A stretch of 64,000 nucleotides of DNA from Homalodisca vitripennis (lineage: Eukaryota; Arthropoda; Insecta; Hemiptera; Cicadellidae), in NCBI RefSeq assembly GCF_021130785.1, contig NC_060211.1, positions 123,391,001 to 123,455,000 on the forward strand, in the 5' to 3' direction. Both the position numbers and the translations under genes were made by a program. The stretch's first letter is position 1. Every line of letters begins with the position of its first letter. The notes below the pieces were generated by a model that worked only from the letters and a program-made list of their open reading frames with translations, was not told the origin of the DNA and made no database searches. This document shows positions 1-13,110 of the stretch, one piece after another.

Positions 1-149
1 CTCGGATTCAATTTCCAAGTAACAAAATTATAAATTTCATCTTTTCAATTATTTAGTTCCCGTGAAATCCATATTTTCTGATACCTGCTTCGAAACAGAA
101 AGAAGCCCGCGACATATACACAATCGTACCAAACAAAACCTTTGACATC

Positions 150-2190
150 AATGGAATGTCAGCGTGGTTACTGGAATTTTGCAACTATTGACATGACTCA
201 ATCGATTAAATAATTTCCTATTAGAATCAGGAATTGTTCCGTCTCTCTTCTCGAAATATCTAAAGTGTTTTAAAAGGACATATATTGTTAACCGGAAACT
301 ATCGTTCAATTTTAATTCTACTGGTTTTTTCAGCAAAATGTTAAAATGGTATATAAGAATTACCAGAGGACTTCTTAAACCATTAAATACTTTAAACCAC
401 ATCGGTGTTTATTTAAGGATAATCAAATTGTTGAGCTCAATAACACTGTAGAGTTTTTTTTAGATATTTTGTAATGACGTAAATCTGTTTCAGTTATTTA
501 TCTAGAAATAGTTAAGGCATTAGACTATGTGGAGCAATTAAAATTTAGGCACAAGTTGGAAAAATTAGGCTATCGGTGTCTGATCATTTATGTGGCTTGC
601 TTTTACCTCAAAGATAAAGCATATTTATTAGATAAAACTGTATAGTTCACAAACTTTCGTTAAGTATACATTAAAATTACATTTAGAGGCCCTCATGGAT
701 CAACCCTTGGGTTTTTACCATTCAAGGTATACGTCAACAGATTGAAAAATGTAGTTCAAAAGGGACACTTTATTTAATATGCTGTCAACACTATACCTCA
801 TTTCCAAAAGAATCACAGGTGTAGCAAATCAAATATTTTTGTTATGAATTCTTGCTTTTAATATTATACTCATAGTACTTATTATGTTTGTATTATTCAT
901 TTTAAATCATGTTTCAGGAAGCTATATTACTTATCCTCCACGCAAGATGACACGGTAACGTAAGTATTTGGGACGTTTCAGGATAAAATATAATGCCATT
1001 CTGAAACTACAGTTTTAGTCAAATCCTAAGACTTTAATAACACTCTTTTATAAGGTATTATAAATAAAGCAGCCTACCGATTAGTATTATATTTATGATT
1101 CGAGAGTTTTTTTCTGATTGTTTTCATGTGGCTTCGGTCCTGCGTTGGCTTGACGTCCCCTCCTTGACAGACACTATCACGTAAAGAACTCCACGTGTGT
1201 TGCAAAACACGCAAAGTATGAATGATGATTGAATGGAAAAGTGTGAATGTGTGCCTGCGTGTAGAACTACACATAACTAAAACAATAATTCTCCACTACA
1301 CAACATATTAAGGTATACTAAATTTATCTCCTTATATTAAACTTAAGTTTACATATATGAAATAATGATTTATTCCAGCATTTTTTTACATATAAAAAGA
1401 ACAAAAACTCTTTCTACGGAATAAGAACTGGCCACGTTTACAAGTATTGTGGACAGATTGCCAAAAAAGAATAACAACAAAAAAGCTAGAGTCCAGATTT
1501 TCAATTGAATGACACAGAGCCGTTCACTGTGACGTCTGTTCTTTGTATCACACTACAAATACATTAAATTATACAGCCACGATTACACTGTTATATTTAA
1601 TAAAGCAATTCAATTAATAATTTTAAAAAAATATCAAAACTATTTTAGCAATAATAAAGTTTTAAATTTTATTGTTCTAAATTACAATAATTACAATAAT
1701 TACAAATTACTCAAAGAAAACAACCATATTTTTACCTTAATGCTAAAAGTTCTTAGTCCTACCGATTCTTTTATTGACAAGGGTAGCTTATTAAACATTT
1801 ATTAAGAACGTTGTATTTTGCCTTAGTTGATTCCAGACTACAATATGGGGTGGTTGTTGGGGTGGTGCATATAAATATCTAATTCAAAAATTGCGTGTCG
1901 TTCAAAATCACTTTTTACGAATTATATTAATACAAAAAATCCGTGACAGTTCTTTTCCTATGTTTATGGAGTTAAACATTTTGCCCATTCGCCATACTTA
2001 TATCTATAAAGTTCTTAGATTATTTTACCAGAGAAGCGGCAATACTGGAACTACTGATCTTTTATACTTAACGCGTAATATAAATCGTAGAATATTTAGA
2101 ACTCCAAAAGTATATAAATCGTCGTTTAAATGTTCATTTCGTCATAGTGGCCCTACGTTTTTTATCAAATATGTTGCATGATTATACATA
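150..2190 (+). pseudogene. Decayed LINE reverse transcriptase (CR1/Jockey-type), interrupted
   Basis: Conceptual translation of the plus strand shows a reverse transcriptase read through several frames and stops. Around 215-350 there is a weak match to the block before the first catalytic motif (GIVPSLFSKYLK, then FFSKMLKW). At 502-533 the reading LEIVKALDYV corresponds to the first catalytic box, usually LDLSKAFDTV, followed by HKLEKLGY. At 685-712 RGPHGSTLG corresponds to the usual GVPQGSTLGP box. The YADD box is not intact. About 900 bases further on, 1840-2181 reads as the C-terminal connection region (GGAYKYLIQKLRVVQN, then ELNILPIRHTYIYKVL). The 850-1735 segment between them has no coding similarity I can see and may be a later insertion. 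The clade is uncertain. It is a fossil with no function. Confidence 0.6.
850..1735. other. AT-rich segment inside the LINE fossil
   Basis: No coding signal is visible. It separates the palm part from the C-terminal part of the decayed reverse transcriptase, so it may be an insertion, but I found no clear terminal repeats or target duplication. Confidence 0.4.
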
Positions 2191-3422
2191 ATATTATTTA
2201 ATATTTATTTAACTAATGTATATTTCTACAATTATATAAGTTTTGGGAGCTTTGTGGTTTAAAATGATACATTATTATATGCTGTCTTTTCTGATTGTTA
2301 CAGGGTGATGTCGTCAATGCGGCAGGAGGCCGCCCCACTCACACTAATACACACACGACACATACACTAGGTAATGTATTGTGGTATTTAAAAATACTAT
2401 AATCAATTTGGCTGCAATTCTTGTTTCAGAATGGCACACTAATTTTTATTAGTTTAATATATGCTTTTTTAAGAACATTTCATAATCTTAATACAATTCA
2501 AATTACTCATAATGATAAAAACATTTGTAATTTCTATGTTATGGTCCTCTTGATGTCCTATTTCGTAGCACACTGTTACATTTATTGTCTCCTACGAATA
2601 AAATATGAAATTTTAATAATTCTAATAAAGTCCTGTATATTAAGTGAATATATCAACCATTTCAATTTATTGTTAGGATTATATTATTAGGATATTTTCC
2701 ACTGAATTGGGCGGAGCATTCAAGATAACCGAAGATCATTAAATAAGGCAGTGATTCCTGGAAAAGTAATTTTTATAACGAAATCTAATCAATTTTTCTC
2801 ACCGTAGTTTACGTCATTTATGCCTAGTCGACACCATTAAGTTTTTATGTAGTATAAAAGATACGCAACAATAAGCACTATGTATGTTATGTACGATTTT
2901 GTCTTTTGATGGGCTGATAATTTAATGTTATTTGAGGTTAGATGCAACCACGTGACCTGCGTTTGGAGTTTTTATGAGGGAACGAAGAATTTGGTCACGT
3001 GATTACAACAAGTGTTGTTTTTCGAGAACTCGTTTGGGTCGTATGTCCATTTTCTGATGGGAAACTGCTATAGAAACAATATCGACTTATAATAATTCAG
3101 GCACTTATACTACATAAATATTGCTACCTATTTAAAACAACAAGTTCTTGATACTGTTTATATATATATATATTGCAGTTCATTACAACGTTAATATAAT
3201 TACTTCACCTGATGCGTTCTTACAGAGAATTCAATTTCTAATAGGTTTTGTGATTTAAACTTTTTTACCTTACCCTTTGAAAACATAATTTTATTTTATG
3301 TTTAACAAAGCTTACTTTTTTACTTATGTAAATTCTGGACCATAAATACATATTTAAAAATTAAGTTACAAAAATTACTTTTACAGAATTCACTGTTGAG
3401 AAGAGAAGCTATTTATTTCAAA
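2190..3422. other. AT-rich intergenic stretch with exon-like segment and inverted repeat
   Basis: No gene recognised. It holds a (TA)n run near 3163-3174 and a GC-richer segment at about 2311-2370. That segment is bracketed by splice-like signals, and a similar copy lies in inverted orientation at 29171-29206. It also holds an inverted repeat, CACGTGACC at 2949-2957 and GGTCACGTG at 2993-3001. The rest looks like featureless AT-rich DNA. Confidence 0.4.
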
Positions 3423-3430
3423 TTACTATT

Positions 3431-4177
3431 GGTACTTTGGGATTATACCGACCACACCCAGACATGAATCGTTATTTGACATTTTGCTTCTACTGATTAC
3501 TAGATTAGCGTAGATCAATATTTCGTCAATATAAAACAGGAATTGTCTTATCGCAAACCCCTCCCCATCCTCAGACAGAGGTCAAAGTCGAGCGTTCTAG
3601 TAGATAACGTGATTGCAGAGTCTCGCCGCCCGTTCAGCTGGTGCGTCGCTTTGTTGTACTTCCGTGTTTTACCCCTTCATTTCTCCAAACACAAAAATTC
3701 AACAAAAACTAAACTCTTTATTGAAAAAAAAAAAACACTCAAAACTTCTATTTATTCTTGATCACACTCGGGCACCCAAAATACGAGTGCCTCCGGCCAT
3801 CAGCGCGGTCTTCCTGCCCCGTGCTGATGCTGATGAAAGAAAAACATCCCTCGAGATAGTACCTATCAGTAAAATATCAAATTATAGAGGGGCTGATTAG
3901 AAATATATATTGAATTGTAATGGAAAGGCAATTATGTACTGTGCAACAAAAAATAATCATGTGATGCTCGCGGCCTGCCGTAATCGGGATTCTCGAGAAA
4001 AATAAAATAACAGCGACAACAATACCGATCACAATACCTGGAAATGTTTGTGGAAATGCTTGTAAGTTTTTAATTTTGTAATTAAAGAGTTGTTTTTTCG
4101 TTCTATCATGTGTGTTTCTATAAATTTATATTTTTGTGTTCTTCATACTGGTGTGTTCGATATAATCCCAAAGTACC
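3431..4177. mobile_element. Non-autonomous DNA transposon (MITE) with 8-bp TSD
   Basis: The left end GGTACTTTGGGATTATA at 3431-3447 is repeated in inverted orientation at 4161-4177, and similarity continues inward for about 35 bases. The 747-bp element is flanked by a perfect 8-bp direct repeat TTACTATT (3423-3430 and 4178-4185). An 8-bp duplication is known for hAT, P and Merlin superfamilies; the GG start would suit Merlin, but I cannot decide. No transposase is encoded. The middle (about 3545-3860) is clearly GC-richer than the surroundings and includes an A-run at 3723-3735. That internal part could be captured host sequence. Confidence 0.85.
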
Positions 4178-4185
4178 TTACTATT

Positions 4186-5779
4186 TAACAAAACTATAAA
4201 TTCTTTCATTAGCTATGAATGCGCAAGTTATTTCATAATTGCACTGCATTATAAATAAACCAATAATGTATGCATACAAAATTCAGCTATATTTTTATAG
4301 CATTTTTTCTATGATTATGGACTCTGGATAGCTTTAAATAGAAGAACTAAAGATGTTTGCTCGGAAAGATGTAGCGACATATCCTGAATTCCGTCGCAAA
4401 GTTTTACATCATGCTGCATCTTGCTTCTGAAGGGGCTTACATAAACATCGCTAAATTGAATTACAGAAGCCTTATTTTGAACTTTAAAAGCTTGTCAGCT
4501 GAGAGAATTGGTCGAACCTCCTCTTAAGACCAGTACTGGAGCAGCGCCGCAATATAACTTTTACTGTTTTATAATCTTGGAGACGAAGCTGCTCCGTGAT
4601 TTTCATGCTTCCCATTTCTGGCACTGTCATCATTTTGTAATCGTGTAGAGTTATTTGGCACACGATGACTTCTTACACAGTTTCAGTCTCACATTTCGGC
4701 TGATTTGATAAATTATAAATTATAGTTACACGAGATAATAGAGTTAGTTATGTGGAACATGATGATTAACACAGAGCTAGAGATTAATCATATTATGCCT
4801 GCAGGAGTGAATGTAACAAAATTAGAGTTTCTGCATACCAGTGTTTTCCAAATCCTTGCTTTCCTTTCTTATTTTACTTTGTTTAATTAATTCCTTCTAT
4901 ATTACTGAAAATTTATAATAAACTATATACACCAACGATCAACCTTCATTCATGACCATCCATCAAAGGTAAACCCGAAACTAACAATTTATGTATGTAT
5001 AAATTTTTGTTTAATTTAGCTTAAACAGCATACAAATTAAATTAATTATTATAAATGTTTACTTATAACTAACATATTTAAATTGATACTAAACAGTTTT
5101 ACAGTTTTAAAAGATCATATCATCTCTTTTAATGTTCTTAGAAACATTTATTAACAATAATATAAACAATTTTGATAACTTAATGATAATCTCTGGCTGC
5201 TGTAACCGATGTCTCCAGGGTATATTAAGCCTAGATAAAATATCACCTACAATTGGTTTGCAGGGGGAAATCAACTGGTTCTCTGATACATAAATTAATT
5301 ATAAATTCCTAATAATCTTACTATGGATGCAATAGTTATCAGTAGAGGCCTATACCACAAAACTGCAAAGCGCATTACTTGCAATTAGTTGTTATTTCCT
5401 ATAGTAAACTGTGATGCTAGAGTTGGGATGTTATGAGATCTATGTCATTTACTTCCTTGTAATGCGCTTTGTCCATTCTTTTTATACATAATCTATCACG
5501 GTTCTAAAGAAAAATGTTGATGATTATCTGACGACTACAATAACATTAAAAATATCTTTGTTTAACTTTGCTAAAATTAAAACGCGTTTTATTCATCACT
5601 TATATTAGCCGTGCATGTAATCTATGAATCAGTTTTTCAAAATAGAGAGGGTAATTTTTTAGTAGATTTTGATGGTGGGGCCTTACTCTTGTTAAAGTAA
5701 ATTACACATTTGCCCTATTCTCACGCAGAAAAGATTAAATTTTTAACACAACTACAAGCAAATTATTCTAAAAGAATCT
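4186..5779. other. AT-rich stretch, nothing recognised
   Basis: No open frame of interest, no terminal repeats and no RNA gene seen. The right end may be a further diverged extension of the inverted large-repeat copy that follows, but similarity fades. Confidence 0.4.
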
Positions 5780-7450
5780 AAAATAATAAAAGGAGTGCCG
5801 CTCTTAACCTGAAACCTCCTATAATTAAAAAGTAAATTAATACCCTTTTAATAATTATTCGAAATACATGGTTATCACTATAGATTAAACACCAAAGATT
5901 TAAAATTTATTTATGTTTACGCATGTTATCAGTTTGCTAATGAAACCACTTTGAGAACTTGTGAAATTCTAAATGTTATAAGTGTCAGTGTACTTTCTAT
6001 CCGATAAAAATATCGAATTTATAAATATTGTATAAAACAAACAGTTAAGCTGTTATTATTATTTTGTACACTAATGATAGTTTCTGTAACTCATGCTAAT
6101 TTAATTATGAAAACATAAAATATACATACACAATCGAGGAAGCAAATAAAATATTTTGATTTACCATTTGGAAGACTTTACCAAGCGGACCTTCAGGTTC
6201 TTCTTGCAGAGACTCGTATTTTAAGATAGTGAGAATTCCAGTTTTCAGTTGACGAGTGGGTTAACTTTCACTGACTGTTGTAACCTCTCACTGGGAGACA
6301 GCAATGCACACATAAGTCCATGTTATATCGAGCCACTACGACAACATGTCGAAAGTTTTTAAATAGGTTTTGATACAGAGACACCTGTATGCTTTGTTAA
6401 ATAAAACAGTGTTTCACCCTAGAGCAATCTGATTATTTATGTCTACGAAATAGGTTACTGCAACATTTATTTACACTGTTTCTTGATTTTCTAGAAACGA
6501 TAAAATTAATATGGTAGAAACATGTTATTAATAATAAAACTGAATGTAAACTAACACATGACATTTATTAAAGCCAGCTGGTGTAAAATGTTTTAATTAC
6601 ATCTCTGTGGTACAGCTGACAAAAAATAAGTAAATAATTTTTACAGGATGTGTATATCCAGCAACGCTTGTAAATTATCAACATAATTTATAAAATGTTC
6701 GAAAATACAAAGATATATTTGTCTTTAACATAATTAATGAGCTTGCTCCATGTTTTCTTAAAATTATAATCTGCTGCTGTTTTCATTAGGTCACGATATG
6801 TTCTTATTCTATCGATCCATGTTAACGTCAAAATCTGTAATTTTTTTATGATTTTTAGAATACCTTGTCGATGGTTTTTATTGCTTCTTGGTGAAAAATT
6901 ACAAAACTTTCCCTTGTAATTTCAATTATAAAATGATCGAACATTAAGCACATATATTAAATTAAACATAACTTACTTAATCAGTAGAGTGTTAGAATCT
7001 ATGTAGGCAACTATGGGATAAGTTCGACCAGCATGGTTATTTGTGAGATCTCCCAAAAAATTCCTAACTTTACATGTTTCACTATTTACGTGTTTTTACA
7101 TTGATCACATCCATTTATTGTATTGTTTGTTTATACATACAAGGTACGAGTACACTACTTCACGTGTTGCTGTAATAGGCTTCGCTAAGTTTGCAAGCTA
7201 AAGTTTATGCTCATTTTAGTATCGTCGTGCGGTCATATAGACAGATCATTCAGAAAAGTAAACTTAATATCACCTCAGAAATGTTCACGCTACTAGTGTT
7301 TCAATGGCACTCAACTAAATTCCACGTTTGAATATGCACAATCATATAACTTAATGTTGTTTATGTAGAAAGGAATTATCATAAAAATTTTAAAGATCGT
7401 GTGTGATAATGATAATTAATAAAAATATAATCTGAAAACCCAAAACGCAG
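5780..7450 (-). repeat. Large dispersed repeat, copy A (inverted relative to copies B and C)
   Basis: Read on the minus strand, this stretch follows the order of about 20360-22050 (copy B) and 58040-59600 (copy C). Landmarks are the ACCAGCTGGCTTTATTAAAT block (here near 6550-6580), the CCTATTACxxxACACGT block next to CTCGTACCTTG (here near 7140-7180), and the AAAGAACCTxAAGGT block (here near 6180-6205). Divergence from B and C is clearly larger than between B and C, so this is the older copy. No coding capacity recognised. Confidence 0.7.
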
Positions 7451-7489
7451 TTATATATTATTTATCCTTCTAAGTTCAATACGTCTCAG

Positions 7490-7740
7490 TGAGAGTTTAC
7501 GGATCTGCGTTATTCTCATGTTGTGTAGATATTGTCTGCGGTAGATTGCAGCACACGTAACGTACACCGGGATAATTCAATCCTCTAACCTAATAAGGGA
7601 GGGGAGAATTGCATGGTAGAAGGGTGACGACCTGCCCAAGGACTGGCTCTAGTACCATGTAATGCTCTAACCTAGGTGCGTATATAAGTTTCATTGCATC
7701 ATTGATGTTGGATCTAGTAACAGTGGTAATGCACGGCTAC
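7490..7740 (-). repeat. Inverted copy of the 14.05-14.3 kb repeat
   Basis: The reverse complement matches 14055-14310 and also the head of the second tandem copy at 15711-15788. Shared blocks include CACGTGTGCTGCAATCTA, GGCAGGTCGTCACCCTTCT and CAGTAGCCGTGCAT. This shows that the 14-16 kb unit is a dispersed repeat and not only a local duplication. Confidence 0.7.
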
Positions 7741-7744
7741 TATA

Positions 7745-10299
7745 TTTTAAGTACAGACAGTCCTAATACTTCTGTAGATTGGTTATTTAATATGTAAAAT
7801 TATTATATATGTAATAGAAATTTATTTCAAGACATACTTTCCGGGAGTGTTTTAAATATTTTACAAATAAACGAGAGTTACATAGCAACCACTAAAAAAA
7901 AGTTTGTTATAACAAAAATAAGATTTTCGAGCAAGTATGTTACTTAGCTTAAGATTACACATTTTTTCTTTATGTTTTTTTTTTGTTGGGTACATAATAT
8001 TTTACTATACACAAATTATCTTAGAAATTAGAGCCAAAGATGGTGGATTTTGTCAATAGTCCCAGCTTGGACAGGCTGGCATATCGCTTAGCTTGGTCAC
8101 TACCATTTTCCCAATAACTATTGTATGTGTTAGGTCACGTTCTAGTTCTTCTCCAAAAACTAAAACAAACATGTCCTAGGCTAATTAATGAAAATATTTA
8201 TTTTATAATACTCCGGCATACGACTGGCCCTGCATTACTTACTTGTTAAACACAACTTTCTGTAATAGGATTATATTCTGATTTTGCTGTAAAAATATAT
8301 ACAAAATTAGTGAAATACGTTTTGTATATATATATTTATTTATTTAAAAATATTTCTAAATGGTTGTCAGTGATATGGACAGGATATATTATCATAAATT
8401 ATCTCTGTATACCTTTAGTGCCGGAAAGGATATTTTAATACATAACTAATTTTATTGTCAGTTTCGATTCCAATCTATATTCTTAAATCAATTAAATCTA
8501 TAGAAATGTAAAATGAGCATTGCTCATGAGTTAATCTGCGGTAACGCTTTTCCTCTAGAAAAACTTACATAATACACTTGTTTAAATGTTAAATGCTTGG
8601 GAGACATGTAAGCTTAATTATACTCTTTTATATCGTCGATATTCCTCCGCCCACCACAAAATCTTTTAAACATGCCATGAGAAATAATATACGCCTCGAT
8701 AGAAAGTATTCTAAAAATAATGCAGGTTTGAATATTATAAAATACCATAATTTGTATTTAACATTTACAAAGTAAATTTAAACCTATGTAATAAACACTT
8801 TGTCTACAGAAAATAAGTAATAGGCCTACTGTAAATATAACCTGGATTTTTCTTTTTGTTGTGTTATGTAAACCATGAAATATTACTAATTCCCTGATTT
8901 TTTAGTGCTTTGGGTAGACTAGATGTAACACTTGCTAACGTAGGATTCCTTTTTATCGTTTTGCAATGTGATCTAGAGGTGTACACCATTGTATGTTTGA
9001 TCGTGTTTGTTCTTGTGAAAAAAATACAGCCCAGCCTTAGAAACACTTCTTTAATCTATATTTGCTAATAAATATGATAAATTATTTGGTACTTCACAAC
9101 AGTCATGTCTAGCGCAATTACCCCTCATATATCTCTTCTATACCAATGTGACTACATTAGAGTGTCATTTAGACATTATCTACCATCTCTAATGATGTAA
9201 TTGCTTAGTATAATTATAGTAATTTTTAGTATGTGTAAGCTTTTACATGTACACATATTGAAATCGAATTGTAGTCCGGTTACCCTTCCTTCTGTCCAAT
9301 AACTCTCAATACAAAGGAGGGTTAAAACTTGGTACAACTTGGTCCTATTTTTGGTATCAGATAGATGTCCGTTTGTATACTTGTCTGTCCGTCTGTGCGA
9401 TACATTTTAATAGAAGGATCATAGAAACTTTACAGTTTTTATTTAGTCTGCTCTTAATTTAAGGCTAAAAACTTAAGATAACTTAAATATCTGTCGGGTA
9501 CTTTAATATTCCGTTATATCGGGGTTTTCTCTATAATACAGTAAATTTGACGAATGAAGTTTTCTTTATCAACAAAATAATAATAATAATTTTTCGTTTA
9601 CAATTTAGTTTGATACAGTGATAAATATTTTTTTATTGAAATATGTAATTAATGGGAGTGAGACACTCGATGTAAATTATTCTGTCACCATACATGTATG
9701 AATATATTAAAGCCATATGATTATTTAAAAAGGGATGATTAAAAAAAGATTTACAGATAAAAATTCACAGTTCTGATTAAAAGCGACAGTTGTGTTAGCT
9801 TTAAGACCCAGGATCCTACATCCGTGCGGACACTCCGACACTTGTAATGTTTGATTATTAAATTATATCAGATTTCTATCATGGTTTTGTTATTGATTTC
9901 ACGATCCCCAAGATAAAACTTTAATACCATTGCTAAACGTTGTAACGACCTATTAAAAAAAGTAATAAAGTGCAATGATAAACACAATCAAATACAAATG
10001 TTCATATCAAATTAGTTTATACAGAAACATTATAATAATGCAATGCATTAATCGATTACTTCCTTAAATTAGTTTGTCCAATAAATAATTTAAAGTCTAT
10101 GTATTTTATTATAATTTAAATATACCAAAAACATTGTGGTAAATACTAAATCTAACTTATTAGAGCAGTATACCCCCTCAAAATAAATTATTTTGAAAAT
10201 AATCGTGTTACAGTATCTTATTAAAAGTAATAAATATAGTTTCTTAATTTTTTGTACACTTTTCACGTTTTTATTATTATTATTTACTAACTTTCCTTT
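7745..10299. other. AT-rich intergenic stretch
   Basis: No gene recognised. At about 9255-9480 there is a block containing TGTCTGTCCGTCTGTGCGAT, a type of motif common in dispersed arthropod repeats; a similar motif is at 31040-31065. A short (TAA)n run lies near 9577-9590. The short open frames here have no recognisable protein features. Confidence 0.4.
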
Positions 10300-11110
10300 T
10301 AGATAGCCAATACTTAGGTGATAATTGTGTTTAGATAGCTTTCAGAAGCACAAATAGGTCTACACCTAGGAGGTTTAGCATTGTAACCCTTAGTTTTAAA
10401 CTCGAATCGCTTTTTATGAATAGCACACGAAATGCGAACAATCTGAATAAGAACCTCGAATTCTGACTAATAAAGTTGTTTACTTACTATTAAAACGATG
10501 TTATATTTTGATGAACTTAAGATAATGACGACAGTAACTTTCTTTAAGTAGTTTTAAAACTTTAAACTAGTTTCATTTGAACTTAGTACTAATGTACAAC
10601 GTTCACTGTACGCTCTACACGAGGCGCTGATGGAATTTTTCAAATCGGTAAGACTTGTGACGTAATAATAACTGCGAGCAGGACTATAATGTCTTTATCT
10701 AGACTTTTTATAAAAAGCCTTGTGGATTTTGATATACACGATCATGTAACTGGAGAATATTAGAATCATGTTTTGAGACATAAATTGAACATTTTCACGT
10801 TTGACTAGATTAAATATTTTTTTACAAAGAAGTTGTCACTATCAGATGACATTTATTTTTTATTTTTAATAGATATGTTAAATAAACCTCGTGTCACGTA
10901 ACAGGCTTATATAAGGATAAAACGAGCTATATCCTTTCAGTAACACTCAGTTTACGTCTGTAGCTTGATTTGTTCTCGCAATATCCCCTAATGATAGGCT
11001 AACCTATAGTTCTCTTAATTAAAATTTTAGTTAAATGTGGTTTTATATTTTTATTTAGTCAATGCTCATATTCAAATCCAGTAACCGTTTGATCCAACAA
11101 ATAAAATAAT
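10300..11110 (+). repeat. Local duplication, copy 1 (partner 12300-13110)
   Basis: Collinear with 12300-13110 although strongly diverged. Shared blocks include ACAACGTTCACTGTA, CTTGTGACGTAAT, ACGAGxTATATCC and the end block GTTTGATCCAAC. No coding capacity recognised. Confidence 0.6.
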
Positions 11111-11157
11111 TTAATTTTTACCATAGATACATTCTACAATATATACAAAATGAGATA

Positions 11158-11288
11158 GACAAGTAGCGAAAGCTACCAGGGCTTTGATCCTCGAGACACA
11201 AGGCAAAAGCCTAACCGGCAGAGGCCTTGAAAGATGTGGGGGATCCACCCCCCCCCCCCCATAGACACAGCGACTTGACTTGACTTGA
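11158..11288 (+). mobile_element. 5'-truncated Jockey-like LINE, 3' UTR only
   Basis: These 131 bases are the reverse-orientation counterpart of the left end of the Jockey fragment at 15067-15698. They run from a GTAGC-GAAA-GCTAC hairpin through an AGGC-AAAA-GCCT hairpin and a C-run to a tail of ACTTG repeats. A short direct repeat GAGATA flanks the insertion (11152-11157 and 11289-11294). Only the extreme 3' end was inserted, as is common after incomplete target-primed reverse transcription. The open frame across it on the minus strand is fortuitous. Confidence 0.75.
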
Positions 11289-11299
11289 GAGATATATCT

Positions 11300-12299
11300 G
11301 GACATTATTGTATTATTTTATACTGTAAGCTAGTTCACTGCTAATTACCGTACTAACTTTAAAGTATTTAAATTCTTACAATGCTTTTCATACAGTGACT
11401 AATCTAATGGGAAGTTCGATTTTAATAAATATATTTAAATAATTTCCTCCGAGACTTTAAACCATTTATTTATAACAGCTTTTACTGTTTTTTTTATTCT
11501 AACCTATGTTTTGAAATTGGTTTTTAACATCCAAGATTATGAGTAAGAACCATCTAATATTGCAATATTTTGAATATCGCTAGATGTGGCAAAATATTTA
11601 GCTTTTATTTTGATGTATGTGTAGGTTTAATAAATACCCTGACGATTGCTAATTTAGAAAAATTTTTCGTACAAAACAAGAGACGTAACGAGAAATGACG
11701 GACTGGCCTTTTCCAAACGTCTATGAACATTCTTCTTATTAAATATATATAGTTTTTCCTTAAGAGACCAATAAACTATTAATCTTATTGATCATGCATG
11801 TTGTAAAATATTTATTAGTCAATCTATTCAAGTATATTTTGCACAACAAATAAAAAATATACTTTTTATCAGAAAAACTTAAGTTACATAAAGAATAGAC
11901 GTAAATAGTATATTTTGTCTTATAGAACAGTTCAACCACTTGATTATTTTTGTTAACCTTTAAAAAAAGTTTACTCACATGAACGTATATTTCATATATA
12001 TTTATACAAAGGTAACAGGTCTATGTTTACTTATAATTTTTTATAAACATTTTAACCTTTTTACATATTTCCTTGAATAAAACAAATTTACCCTACGTTT
12101 TTGTATGATAAATATTCTAGTATGATATGGAAAGTTTCTTTAGTTGTTAGAATTACTAATAGTTTTTCGCACGAAATGTCAAATTTAATATGTATAAGTG
12201 ATTCTAAATATGAAAGAATATTTCTTTGTATTATAAATCATGTTATATTAGGAAAGGTAATTAAGAAAGCTGTATACGGTATACTCTTATAACTAAGCA
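11300..12299. other. AT-rich intergenic stretch, nothing recognised
   Basis: Only short AT-rich open frames without protein-like features; no repeats with defined ends seen. Confidence 0.4.
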
Positions 12300-13110
12300 T
12301 GGAGAGAAGCAATAATAGGCCTGCTAATGTGGGGGGTTAACAATGTAACGCTTAGAATTTTACTCAAATTACTGTCGGTGAGTAACGCGCTCAGTTAAAA
12401 CAAAATTCCAATATGAGTTTAAAATCAAGAGGAATAAAGTTAATTATTCTTTTTTTAGTTATAATTGTTTAATTTCTGCTCAACATTGTATGCTTACGGC
12501 AGCAAAGTTCTATAAAGCACTTCTTTGCACTTTCACTTCAGTAATTTTTAGAAATTCTACATACATGTACGTAATATGATGTACTCTTACAACGTTCACT
12601 GTATGCTCTGCAACAGACACTGTTGGTCTTTTTGGCAATAGGCAAGGCTTGTGACGTAATGTTAATTGCGTGCTGAACTATGACTGTCATTGTCTTGTTG
12701 TTTAAAACACTCTGAAGAATGTCTTCGTGATGAAATATATGGTTGAGTGCAATATTTTGTACTTTCTTTTGTAAATCACTAAGCAATATTACAACGGTAA
12801 TGAATAATTGAGCACTTGGCGTTTCTTCTATCACAGAATTTAAAAGTATACAATGAAGAATCAAGTAAATATATTCCTAATATTTAAATATTAAATTTAA
12901 CGTAAGCAGCCTCTCTAGGGATAGAACGAGGTATATCCAGTCAAGGACACGCATTTCAAGTCAGTAGTTTATTTTGTTATCGATATATCCCCCTGATTGA
13001 TAGACAAAGCTATTATACAGGTAATTAAAATTCCAGTTCAATATGAGTTCATGTTTAATTCAGTGTTAGTGTTCAAGTCTAGAAACCATTTGATCCAACC
13101 AGATAACCTT
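12300..13110 (+). repeat. Local duplication, copy 2 (partner 10300-11110)
   Basis: Same order of blocks as copy 1, about 2 kb downstream and in the same orientation, which suggests an old tandem duplication. The minus-strand frame at 12538-12864 has no recognisable domain, and its counterpart in copy 1 is not conserved, so I do not call it a gene. Confidence 0.6.

Noticed and set aside
3543..3900. Two overlapping plus-strand frames inside the 747-bp MITE
   Set aside because: They have no similarity to a transposase and no start context; treated as part of the MITE interior.
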